From assembly GCA_023014485.1 (NCBI GenBank), contig JAJOZX010005780.1:186001-250000 (forward strand): 64,000 nt of DNA. The letters are read 5' to 3'. The position numbers were made by a program, and so were the translations under genes. How positions within the stretch are numbered: position 1 is the first letter of the stretch; each line of letters starts with the position of its first letter. The stretch is from Bathynomus jamesi. Taxonomy: Eukaryota; Arthropoda; Malacostraca; Isopoda; Cirolanidae. This document shows positions 53,358 through 64,000 of the stretch, piece after piece. Under the pieces are notes generated by a model that worked only from the letters and a program-made list of their open reading frames with translations, did no database searches and was not told the origin of the DNA.

Positions 53358-53411
<54 letters not shown>
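53358..53411. repeat. (TA)n microsatellite
   Basis: Uninterrupted TA dinucleotides, followed by a GAGAGA tract at 53440-53462. Confidence 0.95.
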
Positions 53412-53414
<3 letters not shown>

Positions 53415-53509
53415 TGTGTTTCTTATTTTTAGAAATACTTTGAGAGAGAGAGAGGGGGAGAGTGCAAATTAATTATGTGCGATCCATATAAACAACTCCA
53501 TCATCCCAT

Positions 53510-53600
53510 GAGCTGGTAGTAATTCAGTGGCTAGCACAGTTTCCCTATAAGCGAAGTGAAGACACTGAGGTCGGGGGTTCGGCTCCCGATGGTACTGGTA
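53510..53600 (+). mobile_element. tRNA-like SINE, family C
   Basis: A-box-like AATTCAGTGGCTAGCAC and B-box-like GGGGGTTCGGCTCCC about 45 bp apart, with ACACTGAGGTC between. A related minus-strand copy starts at 57380. Confidence 0.5.
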
Positions 53601-54107
53601 ATAATAGTCCAAGAGTTACCGGAATGAGCCGCATAATTTTTTCTGGCCTGAGCGCTGTATTAGTTTCTGGTCCTCAACTGATAAATATTATATAACCTTT
53701 AAAATTTTTCCTACGAAAGAATTAACACGATAAATTAACCTTAGCATTTTAATATAATAATAATAATAACGTGCAACTGAGAATTTCTTGAATTATGTAT
53801 GGATAATTTGGGCGAATCGGAACACTTTTCATTCGAGTAAAAGCGTCTGTCATGATGATAAACCCACCTCAGGTCTTCAAGTTCGGATGTAAACATTTGC
53901 TAAATAAATATTTTCTTAAAGTGTATTAATTCACGTTGGGAAAAAAAAATATATATATAGGCCTATATACAGTATACATATATTATAAAATTAAATCTAA
54001 GATTATGTAACATAAGCTGTAAAATATTAAACTTAAATTTATAATAATAATGATCATAAAATGTAATATAAATAACAACAATAATAATAAAACAAAATAA
54101 AATATCG

Positions 54108-54903
54108 GGTCGGCAAAAAAAAAAAGGGAGTCCTTTTAAATCCTTTATATCTCTGCAAATACGGTCCATAGAATCGTGAAATGTTAGTACGTTAGTACTA
54201 GGTAATTTTATGGTTTGTACGCCATCTTTTAGCATTTTAGCTGAGAAATTGGATTTATGGCGAATATTCCAGAAAAATATTGCTAATAATAGGTTCAAAT
54301 TAATAATTAAAGCGATTTTAATTAACGTAAACCAACTGCAGGAGGTTTGGACAAGCTTCTCAAGAAAATCGATAAAACAGGAGATATCAAAAGAATACCA
54401 GGTAGCGGTATTAAATTTGGACACCAAACAGTCCTGATTTAAATCCTGTCGATTACGGCCTTTGGGAAAATTTGTCACAGAGAATTTATCGGGTCAAAGT
54501 AAGAAATGTCGCTCATTTACGACAGCTTCTTCTGGATAAATGGGATGAGCTACCACAAGAGCAAATCAGTAAAAGCTATAGATGAGTTCCGTCCTAGACT
54601 GAAAAAGGTTGTAGAAGTTTGTGGTAAACATATCGAGCAGTTTTTTTTAACATCAAGGTAGCACCGTATGCGAGTACTTTGTAACTTTTTATCTGCACAT
54701 ACACTGCAGTAGTAGTGTAAATGGAGAATTTCCAGTGGCATAAAGAAATGTTCAATAAATCCGTAATTTTCATTAGTTTTCTTTGAAATCACCTCACCGT
54801 ATAGGAAATTTACTTAGTTGTAGGGTGTGAAAAAATATTGAAATCTGACCATAACTTTGGATTTTACAGCCAAAGTTCGAGGTCTCCCTCTTTTTTGCCG
54901 ACC
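54108..54903 (+). mobile_element. IS630/mariner-type element with GGTCGGCAAAAAA ends, internally deleted
   Basis: The left end GGTCGGCAAAAAAAAAAAG and the right end read inward GGTCGGCAAAAAAGAGGGAG both continue into GGGAG and CCT. About 0.8 kb. It carries the two extremities of a transposase with the middle missing. Confidence 0.75.
54330..54660 (+). pseudogene. mariner-type transposase, N- and C-terminal ends only
   Basis: Frames around 54345-54410 give LDKLLKKIDKTGDIKRIPGSG, the end of the helix-turn-helix region. This is followed directly by NSPDLNPVDYGLWENL, the third catalytic acid region, then RNVAHLRQLLLDKWDELPQEQI and FRPRLKKVVE through a frameshift near 54560. The first two catalytic acids are deleted. 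Confidence 0.65.
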
Positions 54904-54970
54904 TGAGATATAAATAAAAAATGTCTAATATATTTTTTTCCGCGTAATTCTGCTCTCAGATTTGGTTTAC

Positions 54971-55274
54971 AGAATTCTCGGAAAATCTACCAAGCGGAAA
55001 AATCTCCTCTTTCCACGTTAAGTCTTTGATTTATGATTGTTACTCGTAAAAGATTGATTTTAAATTTTATTTTTAAACATGTATCGCAAAAGAGCGCGAT
55101 AAATTCCATCATTATCAAAGTAAGTTATCTAAATACATTTAATACTGTATAGACAATTAGAATTTTTGCCTAAACCTAACAAGTTTTTTGTTGTTTATAA
55201 TCAAATGAAATGAAAAATTAGACTTTACATGGAAAGAAGAGATTTTTCCGCTTGGTAGATTTTCCAAGAATGTG
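54971..55274. mobile_element. about 300-bp element with 55-bp inverted arms
   Basis: TTCTCGGAAAATCTACCAAG... (54974-55030) is mirrored at 55214-55272 with about 90% identity, including GCGGAAAAATCTC and TCTTTCCA. The interior is AT-rich and noncoding. A TG run abuts the right arm. Confidence 0.65.
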
Positions 55275-56400
55275 TGTGTGTGTGTGTGTGTGTGTTGTTT
55301 GGAACATGAAGGAAGCCACAATCCAGTAATTCCACTTAATCTCGCGATACGAGTCCTTTGTAGCGCACAAGGTTAAATGAAAGACAAGCAAATATACTGT
55401 ACAGTTTATATTATTTTATAAACAAATATTTACGTTACTTTCAAAGTATGCATGTATGTATGTATGACAGTATGTATGTATGCGTGTATAGACCCTTTTC
55501 ATAATAATATAACGTAGGACAAATCTTAAAACTTCAATTCTTTGTATGTGAAATGTCGGCAAAGATATTTGAGAATTGCTCTAAAAAATGGTTGATTGAA
55601 AAACGTGGGCAATCGCTTCGCAAAAATTCGGCTCAGCAGCATTAATTCGAGAAATGTTGATTTTGTTTCAGGTTATTTTCGTTAAAGGAAATATGGGTAA
55701 GAATTATGGGCATTATACCCTGATAATTGGCAATCATATTTCAGTACAACTGTCGTTCTTAAAGATTTAAAATCAAATAATGGTATAGAGAAGTTTTACC
55801 GAAACGTCAGCTTCACAAAGAAAATGTGTTGGTATGGTTCTAATACGCTGATGACCAGGTCATAAAGCGTTGAAATTCACGATACAACTCGTAATCCTGG
55901 ATTCGAAAAAAAAAAAAGAGATACGAGCTGATCTTATGTTCTCGTTTCTGAGAATGCATGTTGCAATTTGAATTTTAAAATGCAGAAAATATGCTGTTTG
56001 CTCGAAGACCGGAGTATCTACTTTCTGTCCCTTCGATTTGTTAATAATTTAGTTTTTAACAGGTGTTTTTCAGTTCTTAATTTTAAATTAAGTAAATATT
56101 GTTTATATATATATATATATATATATAATAATTATATAAAGAATGTGGTAGATATACATGGGCTGATAGATGGATAGTGTAGGAAGTCGTTCTAACTGCA
56201 TATAAGCGATTGATTACAGTTTTAGGACATTCTTTTCTAACTTTTTCTTTAAAGAAATGTAATAAATACGGTATTAATTAATTCACAATTCACATCACAC
56301 TTCAAACAAGAACAAAGAGTAAAATTGTATTGAAGATTTAAAAAATTTTATATTGGGGAAAAATACAACAATTTATTCCTAGTTGGCAGCTTTGGATTTC
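55275..56400. other. AT-rich intergenic DNA with microsatellites
   Basis: (TG)n at 55272-55294, (TGTA)n at 55448-55485 and (TA)n at 56106-56127. No gene recognised. Confidence 0.4.
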
Positions 56401-56411
56401 ACCGTGTGTGT

Positions 56412-56507
56412 ATATATAAGCTCTCCTGGATTACCGTTCATGAGTTTTGTTGTACCGTGTTTGTTGTGAGGAGTGGAATTTTGACCGTCTACAAACATGA
56501 TGAGGTA
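56412..56507 (+). promoter_or_regulatory. possible TATA promoter and tiny first exon
   Basis: TATATAAG (56412-56419) precedes about 75 bp of mixed sequence, then AACATGATGAG|GTAATG, an ATG in reasonable context followed at once by a donor-like site. Crustacean cuticle and secreted-peptide genes often have a first coding exon of only a few codons. No downstream exon was identified within the window, so this may be chance. Confidence 0.2.
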
Positions 56508-56804
56508 ATGTCATTCTTTGTTTCTCGTGACAATAAATTTTATTTCAAATTCTCTTCATAAAAATTAAAAAGTTGAATTGCAGATTTGAAATAAGTGCGT
56601 CACAAACATACGAATAATAACCAGTTTTAGGGTTTTCCACTATTGGGTGCATTTAAATTCGATCCCCATCTATTTTATGGCCATCCCTGAGAATTCTAAT
56701 TATACACTGCGAGCAGCAATTCTTTTAAAAATATAATTATGACCACAAATATACTTCCTTAAACAAAACGTACGAAATCATAAAAATTATATATATAAAA
56801 CCTT

Positions 56805-57075
56805 GGTTTTGCTTCCGTCGGAATTGTTCATTCTGACGAAGGTCAAGCTTGTCACTCCACCTTAGACCTACAGTTTAACGTGGAATCCGAACCACGCCAC
56901 ACCAGCAGCCCAGCGTCTTAACCACTAGGCTACCCAGGGTACCCATTTATCTACCAACCAATTTTTTTTATTGTGTGGAAAGATGAACAGCTGGGTTTTG
57001 CTGCGCGCCGCCTGCTATCACCGGGTCTCTATCCCGGGGCCGATAAATTCGTCGTCAGCGACGCTAACCACTGTA
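56805..57075 (-). mobile_element. dimeric tRNA-derived SINE, inverted copy
   Basis: Mirror of the 31.3-kb SINE. From right to left: monomer A (A box GTGGTTAGCGTCGCTGAC, B-box-like GGGATAGAGACCCGG), the CAGCTGTTCATC linker, monomer B (GCCTAGTGGTTAAGACGC), and the tail CTTGACCTTCGTCAGAATGA. Confidence 0.75.
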
Positions 57076-57379
57076 CGGTACTTTTCCGTTATACCCCGCA
57101 ATTTTTATAAGTCCCCACTGTCAATCGCCCTTGACGATTGGTTAGGTTTAGTCGTGATATTTTCGTTGTTTTATATACGTACAGTACATATTGATCCCCG
57201 TCACATGACCTTTGCCGTTCGGAAGGATGTTAAGCATCCCCAAACGTTAAGGTCAAATAGTAATGTTTAACTGTGCATACGGAAACACAATGAGGTAAGT
57301 CTCTATTTATGTTTGTCGATGTGTTTGACAAGTAAACTTATACACATTTTATGCCAGCACATAGCATGACTTATCATTA

Positions 57380-57540
57380 GTCGTACCATTAGGAGTCGAA
57401 CCTCGACCTCAGTGTCCTTCGCTTATGCCTTATAGGGAGACGGTTACTCACTGGCGCTAGATCAGTGAGTGTCAGAGTTTCCTTGAAGACACTAAGGTCG
57501 GGGGTTTGACCCTCGATGGTACTAGTAATAATAACTTAGG
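57380..57540. mobile_element. two tRNA-like SINE family C pieces, tail to head
   Basis: A minus-strand piece (AGGAGTCGAACCTCGACCTC, 57391-57455) is followed by a plus-strand piece (TAAGGTCGGGGGTTTGACCCTCG, 57492-57520), both related to 53510-53600. Confidence 0.5.
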
Positions 57541-57599
57541 TCTTAGGGGTTAGCGCAGTAGGCCCCGGTTCAATTCCTGGCGAAAGCAGTCCACCAACC

Positions 57600-57850
57600 T
57601 ACTTTTCCTTCCAGAAAAAATAGGTTGGTAGGTAAATGAGTATCCTGGGTGGCCTAGTGGTTAAAACGTTGGGCTGCTGATCGGAAGGTCGTGAGATCGA
57701 GTCCGGGCAAGGACTTCGTAATTTCTGACCACCCGTGGTGGGTCGTGGTTCGGATTCCACGTTAAGCTGTAGGTTCAAGGTGGAGCAACAAACTTGACCC
57801 TCATCAGAATGAAAATTCGGGCAGAAGCAAAAACCAAGGTTAACCAAATA
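57600..57850 (+). mobile_element. SINE monomer B with good tRNA-like head
   Basis: GGGTGGCCTAGTGGTTAAAACG (A box) and GTGAGATCGAGTCC (B box) lie about 45 bp apart. The common tail (GGTTCGGATTCCACG, CTTGACCCTCATCAGAATGA) follows. It shows that monomer B of the dimeric SINE can occur alone. Confidence 0.7.
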
Positions 57851-57895
57851 TAATCCTGGTAAATACGAGAATAAATGACAGACAGAAAATACCAC

Positions 57896-59130
57896 TTAAT
57901 AATAATAATAATAATAATATTATTAATATTATTATTATTATAAACATGAAGTTTCTTACACAAAATGTCATCACATCATCACGGGAAGTCTTTTTTTCAT
58001 CATGTTTGCAAAAGTTTCCCGTTGGAAGAAAGGTTTTTATTATCTTTCCTATTATTCTTGCTGCTTGATTTACATTACCATTGGAATGTTACTGAACTAA
58101 ATTAAAAATTATTAAAATTCTGAAATGAAACGCTCACAGTTAATTAGTTCAATTAATTGAACGAAATGCGAACGAAAGGAATAATGTTCGCAGAAAGAAC
58201 TGACCTACTAAAAAATTAGTAAATTTATAATAGGCATGTACAGTAAACTAGATTAAGCTTCGGTTGAAAGAAAATTTCCTTTATTACTTATTGTCTTTCA
58301 TTCTAGTTGTTCTTGCTTGTCTTTTTTGGGGGGGCGGGGGGGGAATGTTTATAATTCCTTTCTTAAGAGGCTTACAACAGAATTATTATTGTCAAACTCG
58401 TTAGAGAGAGAAATTTCCGTACAAAAAAATTATCACTAATAATACAATAATAAAAGTACATTTGTAATTCTTTACAAAGCGTCATGTTCGTTCACAAATT
58501 AATTAATTTATAACAATGCAGTAAAAACTAAAAAAAAAATTTAAAGATTAAAAACAAACAATTTAAAATGTGACTTTTAAAAGTCCTCATTTTATTACCT
58601 TCCGATATGTTTTCTGACCTTCACCTTCAGTATTAGCCGTCACTCTTATTCAGACCAGTTTTAGAGAGGTCTGATAATGACATACAATCTACAGGGAGAT
58701 TACGTTAATCGTACAAATGGGATTTGTGCTGCTTTATTTATAATAATTATAATATGACCTTCGGAATTTCCCTACTTTTCGTAGAAAATGGAAGGCAATT
58801 AAAATGTATGGATGGTATGGCTGTGTTTTGACGCTTACCTTTAGTAGAATATTTTCTAAGCTTGCAAAGCGATGTTTTGAAGGATGTGGAGAACAAATCA
58901 GGGTTGTAAGGCTGTGTTTGCAATAATAAGTAGGCTATATACTGTATATTTATATAACAGAGGTAAACGTAAAGTATTAATTTTCCTTTAATTAGGTTAA
59001 TAATACTAATTTTAATTACAAAAATCTTAGTCATAAGTTAGGAAGCATAAACTTAATAAGACTACTAGGTCCCATACTTTTACATAACAGAAAAAAATGT
59101 TGAACTCGACTCAATGCGGTTAGTTCACAT
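57896..59130. other. AT-rich intergenic DNA
   Basis: An (AAT)n/(ATT)n tract at 57897-57942 forms an inverted pair. A G-rich run with G8-type blocks lies at 58328-58345. No gene recognised. Confidence 0.4.
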
Positions 59131-59133
59131 ACA

Positions 59134-59448
59134 TTGGTCTACACATATTTTAGGTCTGAAGCCAGTCTTAGCAATAGGGAGCTGGGTGCAGTGACGAAAC
59201 CTGTTGTACCTAATTTGCTTGGTCTAATTCAGTTCTCCCTCCAAAGGAGACATTTTTACCGGTTGGTAGTTACTGCTTGCTTCAGTGACCGCTGGTGGAG
59301 AAAGGATGTAAAACAGATCAACCAAGCAACTTCTCCACATTTGTCAGCATTGGCGAAACATGTAATGCTATATTTCCTAAGATACAAGAGTGGTTACCAA
59401 AGTTACAGGAAGACGACACTTTTAAAAAATACATTTCTTATAAGATAA
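59134..59448 (+). other. unrecognised 104-codon open frame
   Basis: The longest frame in this stretch (starts MVYTYFRSEASLSN). No family motif, signal peptide or membrane segment was identified. A different frame over 59300-59460 (CNAIFPKIQEWLPKLQ) looks equally protein-like, so it is probably a transposon scrap rather than a gene. Confidence 0.2.
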
Positions 59449-59799
59449 AATCAATTACTACAAAATGATGTTTCTAAAGCAATTCTTCCTTACTGTCCGT
59501 TGAGTTGCTTTCAGATTCACAATTTCCATGTAAATAAAACAAAAATACTTGCCTGGCAAGGTAAGATGCCAGTTGTTGATTGTTGAAAATATTTTGTATA
59601 TAATAACGATCTCCTCTGAAATAGATAAATTATTTGGCCTTTTATTGACCTACATGTAATTTTAAAAGTCATAATTATTTTTACTAGCAACAACTGACAA
59701 CTGTAGACTGCGTGGCAATCTTCCAAGATTCTTGACTTCATGTTTTTTATCCAGTATGTTTTCCTTATTATTAACATCACATAAATCTTGTGGGGGATG

Positions 59800-59905
59800 T
59801 TTAACCTCCTTCGCAACATCTAAAGTCATATAACAGAGGGAACCTACAGTTTACGTGGGATCCGAACTGCGGGTTGCTACATAATTTGGGCCCAGAGAAC
59901 GAATA
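59800..59905 (+). mobile_element. SINE-like repeat, family D (5' part)
   Basis: CTCCTTCGCAACATC, GGATCCGAACTGC and GCTACATAATTTGGGC match the 18.6-kb copy. The 3' half is replaced by (TA)n and the adjacent transposon. Confidence 0.55.
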
Positions 59906-59928
59906 TATATATATATATATATATATAA

Positions 59929-62722
59929 CCCCCGATTCAGACCAAATAATTGGCATTTTGACCTTTAAAAGACCCATTAAAGCTAGAAATTACATACACA
60001 TTGTTTCCAATCTGTTAGTAGGAAGCCCCAGAGCCACGTTAAGGTCGATTGGAATCTCTGGAGTTTTTTTTTTATTTTTTTAGTTTTTTCTAGTTTTTTA
60101 TGGTTTTTTTTAGGTTTTTAAATTTTTTTTTCTTCTTTTGTATTTTTAATTTATATATATATATATATTTTTTTTTATGAAAAATTGCATAAATCCCCTT
60201 TTTTAATAAAAAATTGCATTAATCCCCCTTTTAAACTAATAATTACCTAGTAATTACGAAGATTCTTTTTTTTTTTCCTTTTAAATTTGTGGTTTGAATT
60301 TTAGCTTGAAGCTGAGCTTCATCTTTAACTGTAGGAGCCAGATCAGTTATAAGCTTAATAGCCCTTTCAGCATAATCATTGACAACCTTCAAATTACCCA
60401 TTTCATTATAGTTTGGATGTGAGCACCATTCTCCCACTGGCTTTGACAACCAACAACTTTCTAAATTCATGATTTTAAAAGATTTTCCATGAATTAGGTC
60501 CTATCAAATCCATTAGATGTATATCTGGGTGTAGTTCTGGAACTTCTGGCTTTCCTATAATAATTTCATCTGGAACTTCAGTTCCTAATAAACGAGCTGC
60601 GATACTTGCTTTTGTATTCTCATCTAAAGTTTTACTAAAAAGAGATAAAACTACAAGTTCTTGACTTAAATACCACTTGTGTCTTAAGAATGCATCTACT
60701 GCAGCAATAGAAACTTCTGGATCTACTTCCTGCCAGACATTAACTAATTGCTTATAAAATCGCAGGTCATTGAGTGGTGCTTCTGCAGCTAATGGGGGTT
60801 TAGCCAATAAGGGCCATAAACTAAAGATGTAAACTTGACAAATCTTCCAAATGATTCTTTTACTTCTGGTTCATAGTTAAGCTGATCTCTAAATAAGACA
60901 AGTTTATTTGAATACAGCTGAGGTGCCATGAATCTAGCTCCTGGTTTACGAAGATGTATCTTTGAAGGCCTGTGCCCCAACAATAAACAGTTTAATTCTA
61001 AATATTCAAGTAATCATCTCTGAAATAATTTTTGTTCTCTAATAAAGAATTATAAATTATATTTGCACTTTCTTTAATATCCATCAACAAAGGCTCAGTT
61101 ATATTTATTTCTTTAGTTTGGGATAATGTTATTTTGGACCAGCTTTTCGAAAATTCTTCAAATATGGGATAATCGGGACCAGTGCTTTTTCCAAAGATGC
61201 ATTGCCAAACAGATTTTACAATAAGTTCGCCAATGTGGTGACGGCATGCTAAATATAATAAGGGTCTATTCAGATTTCTTTCTATATAAATGCAAGCTCC
61301 TTTGTTAATACCTGTATTTGAGGCCGTCGTGTCAAATGACATACCTCTCACCTTTCCTGTGACCTGCCAATCTGTAAGGAGCTTGAATGTAGCTTTAGAC
61401 ATTTGTTCACCAGTAGCATTTTGAATAATAGGTATCCCCAAAATTTTATCAATATCAGGAGATCCAGTAGCAGCAACAGCAAGCCTCTCTTAGCCTAAAA
61501 TCTGTTTTGAATCCCAATGGACAAGAAGATGTTTTATATTGGTATTTTGAAATAATTCTTTGACTTCATTTTCAGTTTTTACCCTATTTTCTTGTGTTGC
61601 TGTATGAGTAGATGTTTTTGAAACTGCATAATCGTTTAGGTCTCCACCGCCGGCTCTAATTAAAGCAGAAATTATTAATGTAGCTGTTCTAACAAATACA
61701 TTTCCTCTGTCTATAACACTGGCTACAATAGACTCTTTAAGTACATTTCTAGGTAGGTAGATAGGCTTTTGTTCTTTAGTTGTTTTTAGTCTTTTATTGA
61801 GGTAATCATAATCGTTAGAACTATCTCCCTCACATTCTAATTCCTCTATTTTCACTTTAGATGGTTTGCTTATTCTCTCTTGTTCTTTCTGACGTAAACG
61901 TTCATTGGTTGCTAGTCTTTTTATTTTATTTTTTATTCTTTGCTCTGAAATCTTATCTCTTGAACCCAGTGTAACTTTATATCCCTCTCTCAGCATCTTT
62001 AAAAACTCCAGATCTTCCTCAACTTCAGCTTTCCCTAGCTTTTTTGAAAGAATTTTTTCAGGAAATGGGTGAGCGACATCAAATATTGTTTCAAGTTTTT
62101 CATAAAATTTGTTTACTGAACTTAGGTGCTCTTCAGTTTTTCTATATTTATGTTTTGTTAGAACATACCATTCCTGGTGCAACTTAAGAAGTGTTTTAAC
62201 AGCATATTGTCTGCTACCAGTAGGTAAATTGCATTTATTCCAAAAGGAGAACACATGGTCTATTACCATGCCAGCTTGATGACTTCCAAGTTTTCCTTTA
62301 ACAAGGGACTGATTATAATCAGGATTGCAAGCCTTAATATGATGGAAATATTTGAGTACTTGCTTGTTGGTTGGAACAGCTGTAGTCGTTATGGAGGCTA
62401 TAGGTTGACCGAGAAAGGGAATTTCTATTTTGCTTCTAGTTAATGGTTTGCTTAGAGCCATTTTATCAATTTAAATAGGTATTATGGTACCTAGATTTAG
62501 AAATTCCTGAAAAAAGTTAGATTAGTTAGTAAAAATCGCTAAAACTATGAAATAAGGGGGCTAAATTGGGCCCTGTGGGGCCCACATTTAGCATTGACAT
62601 TTATAAAGCTAGTATACATTACCAGAAATGCATATAGAGTGGTAAATGTGTTTTTTTTAATTAAAATAGTATATTTTACTAGAAAATGCCAAAAAATGCC
62701 AATTTTTTGGTCTGAATCGGGG
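59929..62722 (-). mobile_element. DTTASNTG/CRHH-type DNA transposon, copy 2, with clear TIRs
   Basis: The left end CCCCCGATTCAGACCAAAT and the right end read inward CCCCGATTCAGACCAAAAAA share about 30 bp with two or three mismatches (CCCCGATTCAGACCAAA, ATTGGCATTTT). The 2.8-kb element carries one transposase-like gene on the minus strand. (TA)n abuts the left end. The termini differ from copy 1, so the two are separate families of one superfamily. Confidence 0.8.
60243..62461 (-). pseudogene. transposase-like gene, DTTASNTG/CxxH family, mildly disrupted
   Basis: Reading from 62461 the blocks are: a 323-codon N-terminal frame (MALSKPLTRSKIEIPF start, Lys-rich coiled region, SVIDRGNVFVRTATLIISA, HLLVHWDSKQILG), a short shifted piece (AATGSPDIDKILGIP), and the core 61441-60998 with MSFDTTASNTGINKGAC and LACRHHIGELI. 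Then RKPGARFMAPQLYSNKL, HKWYLSQELVVLSLFSKTLD (60807-60475) and a C-terminal block ending LKGKKKRIFVITR. Stops or shifts separate five blocks. Unlike copy 1, Asp is kept before TTASNTG, as is the CxxH. Function as a transposase is inferred from the flanking inverted repeats. Confidence 0.75.
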
Positions 62723-62859
62723 ATGTAAAATGTTAACCGCTGGGGATGCATGAATGTTTTAGATAGGACTTTAAAAACTTATGTGAGCATTCTTAGTAAC
62801 CCACTTCACGATATTATATCGGTTAATGCTGTACCTGACCAACTTTGGGTTTAACGGGA

Positions 62860-63790
62860 CACCCTAATATATATATGGTGATAATGATAATTTTATTGGC
62901 ATCACAAATCCCATAAAAAGGTAATTATTAAACAATAAATTTAAAAACTAAAAAGAAAAAAAATCACTGAGGACTAAAAAAGAAATAGGAGTAATAAACG
63001 TAATTAAACGAGTAATAATAAAATTAACAACAACTACCCAAAGTTAATACTAAAAAATTGAAATAAAAAAGTACATGTAATGGAAAAGCCAATGTAGATG
63101 TTAAATGGAGCTATAGACAAACACTTTCACAGTAAGAAGTCCATAGTCTAGAAGACATAAAGCAGGACTGATGAATAGCTTGGACAAATGGATTGTGCGC
63201 GTTTTTAATTCTTCGCATTAAACTGTATTGAACACGTTTTGTTACCTCAGGGACGCTCGAAACGTTGCGGTCAGTGAACATTTGAGATGTTGAGAATCTT
63301 GGAGTTAACTTATGCAACAGTCTAAAAGATCTGTTATAAATCAAATGTAGGATTCTGCAAAAACCTTTTTTATAACTAACCCACAGTTGCTGCCCATAAA
63401 TATTAGTACAGAAAGTACGAAAAGTCTTTAGCTTCCCTCGTACAGAATTTGAAGTTCCTTATCATCATGTTTGCCTTAGTACAGTAACTTCAATATTGTT
63501 TCCTTATGTCTGAGCCGCCACTCAAGGAGCTGATGATAATTTAACCCAGATACTTAAATTCTTGTACTTGCTCTGTTGGTTTGTCCCTCACTTTGAAAAT
63601 AATATTAGCAGTCTGGTGTAAGCTTTTAGGATGAAATTAAAAGTGTCATGGTTCTGTGAATATGATTCGCATATCCCTAAAATAAGATGATCCAGACCTT
63701 TAACCGAAGGACTTATTAACACCGTATCATCGTCATAGACCAGTTTATTGCTTCATTAAGGGAAGTGATTAATTCATCAATATACACATT
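62860..63790 (-). pseudogene. LINE reverse transcriptase C-terminal fragment (L2/Crack-like)
   Basis: Minus-strand pieces: VYDDDTVLISPSVKGLD (motif C, normally YADD, here YDDD), a QEFKYLG segment, CTNIYGQQLW, NRSFRLLHKLTPRFSTSQMF and FMSSRLWTSY before a stop at 63111. A 3' UTR follows, ending in CAATAAAATTATCATTATCACC near 62880, a tail of the L2-like type. Several frameshifts; the catalytic box is altered. Confidence 0.65.
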
Positions 63791-63795
63791 AAGCA

Positions 63796-63828
63796 TATAT
63801 ATATATATATTATATATATATATATATA

Positions 63829-63862
<34 letters not shown>
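63796..63862. repeat. (TA)n/(TG)n microsatellite
   Basis: TA tracts around a TGTGTGTG block at the 5' break of the LINE fragment. Confidence 0.95.
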
Positions 63863-63864
<2 letters not shown>

Positions 63865-64000
63865 TTTTTTTTTAAGTCCAAGGCTTTGTTAAATTTTCTC
63901 GCCCAAAACAATTTTCGAAGCGGAAATGTGGCCATTTTAATTTTTTTTTTCTGTTGATTAAAATTTATTTTGTTTCCTGAGAGTTATTGAATTAATAAAC

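Noticed and set aside
58328..58345. G-quadruplex promoter
   Set aside because: Only two G-runs are present, with no four-run arrangement and no gene nearby.

Overview
This window looks like accessory (transposon-filled) chromosomal DNA of an arthropod, most likely a decapod crustacean. The reasons are long (TA)n microsatellites every few kilobases, interspersed TTAGG/CCTAA telomere-type motifs, and transposon families typical of crustaceans. No convincing host protein-coding gene was found. Almost every recognisable coding segment is a transposon gene, and most are broken.

Layout. 0-4 kb: a 5'-truncated CR1 tail, a hAT (ZMYM1-like) tail, and a decayed Polinton/Maverick relic (protein-primed DNA polymerase B, an ATPase start, an adenain-type protease end). 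4-6 kb: two exon-like duplicated blocks and TTAGG-like arrays. 6-8.8 kb: a mariner, a perfect 120-bp palindrome, and tRNA-like SINEs with inverted arms. 10-12.6 kb: the first copy of an unusual DNA transposon whose transposase has F(D/N)TTASNTG and CRHH motifs. 12.7-15.5 kb: a deleted hAT and a 453-bp tandem array. 16-22.4 kb: a TIR element with a conserved QGERFHQD protein, two decayed LINE RTs (one split by a solo LTR with target duplication), a MULE-like scrap and a TTAA-flanked MITE. 23.4-28.5 kb: a nearly complete CR1 whose ORF1 holds a foldback insertion carrying a heat-shock-type promoter. 29-34 kb: hairpin cluster, deleted mariner, dimeric SINE, 12-bp minisatellite, deleted hAT. 34.2-42.9 kb: four copies or pieces of one CCCH-finger/endonuclease/RT LINE in alternating orientation, with palindromes and a hammerhead-ribozyme-like motif at the head-to-head junction. 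43.6-50.6 kb: more hAT elements, one full length with an 8-bp target duplication. 51-57.9 kb: MITEs, a deleted mariner and SINEs. 59.9-62.7 kb: the second DTTASNTG element with clear TIRs. 62.9-63.8 kb: a LINE RT fragment.

The parts act as a community of selfish elements. Autonomous transposases and RTs (now mostly dead) sit beside many internally deleted derivatives that keep both element ends and would depend on enzymes supplied elsewhere. The strongest leads are the hammerhead-like motif in palindromic, Penelope-type repeats (41.3-41.7 kb), the two copies of the DTTASNTG/CxxH transposon, and the foldback with a heat-shock-type promoter inside CR1 ORF1. All assignments were made by reading motifs by eye, without database searches.
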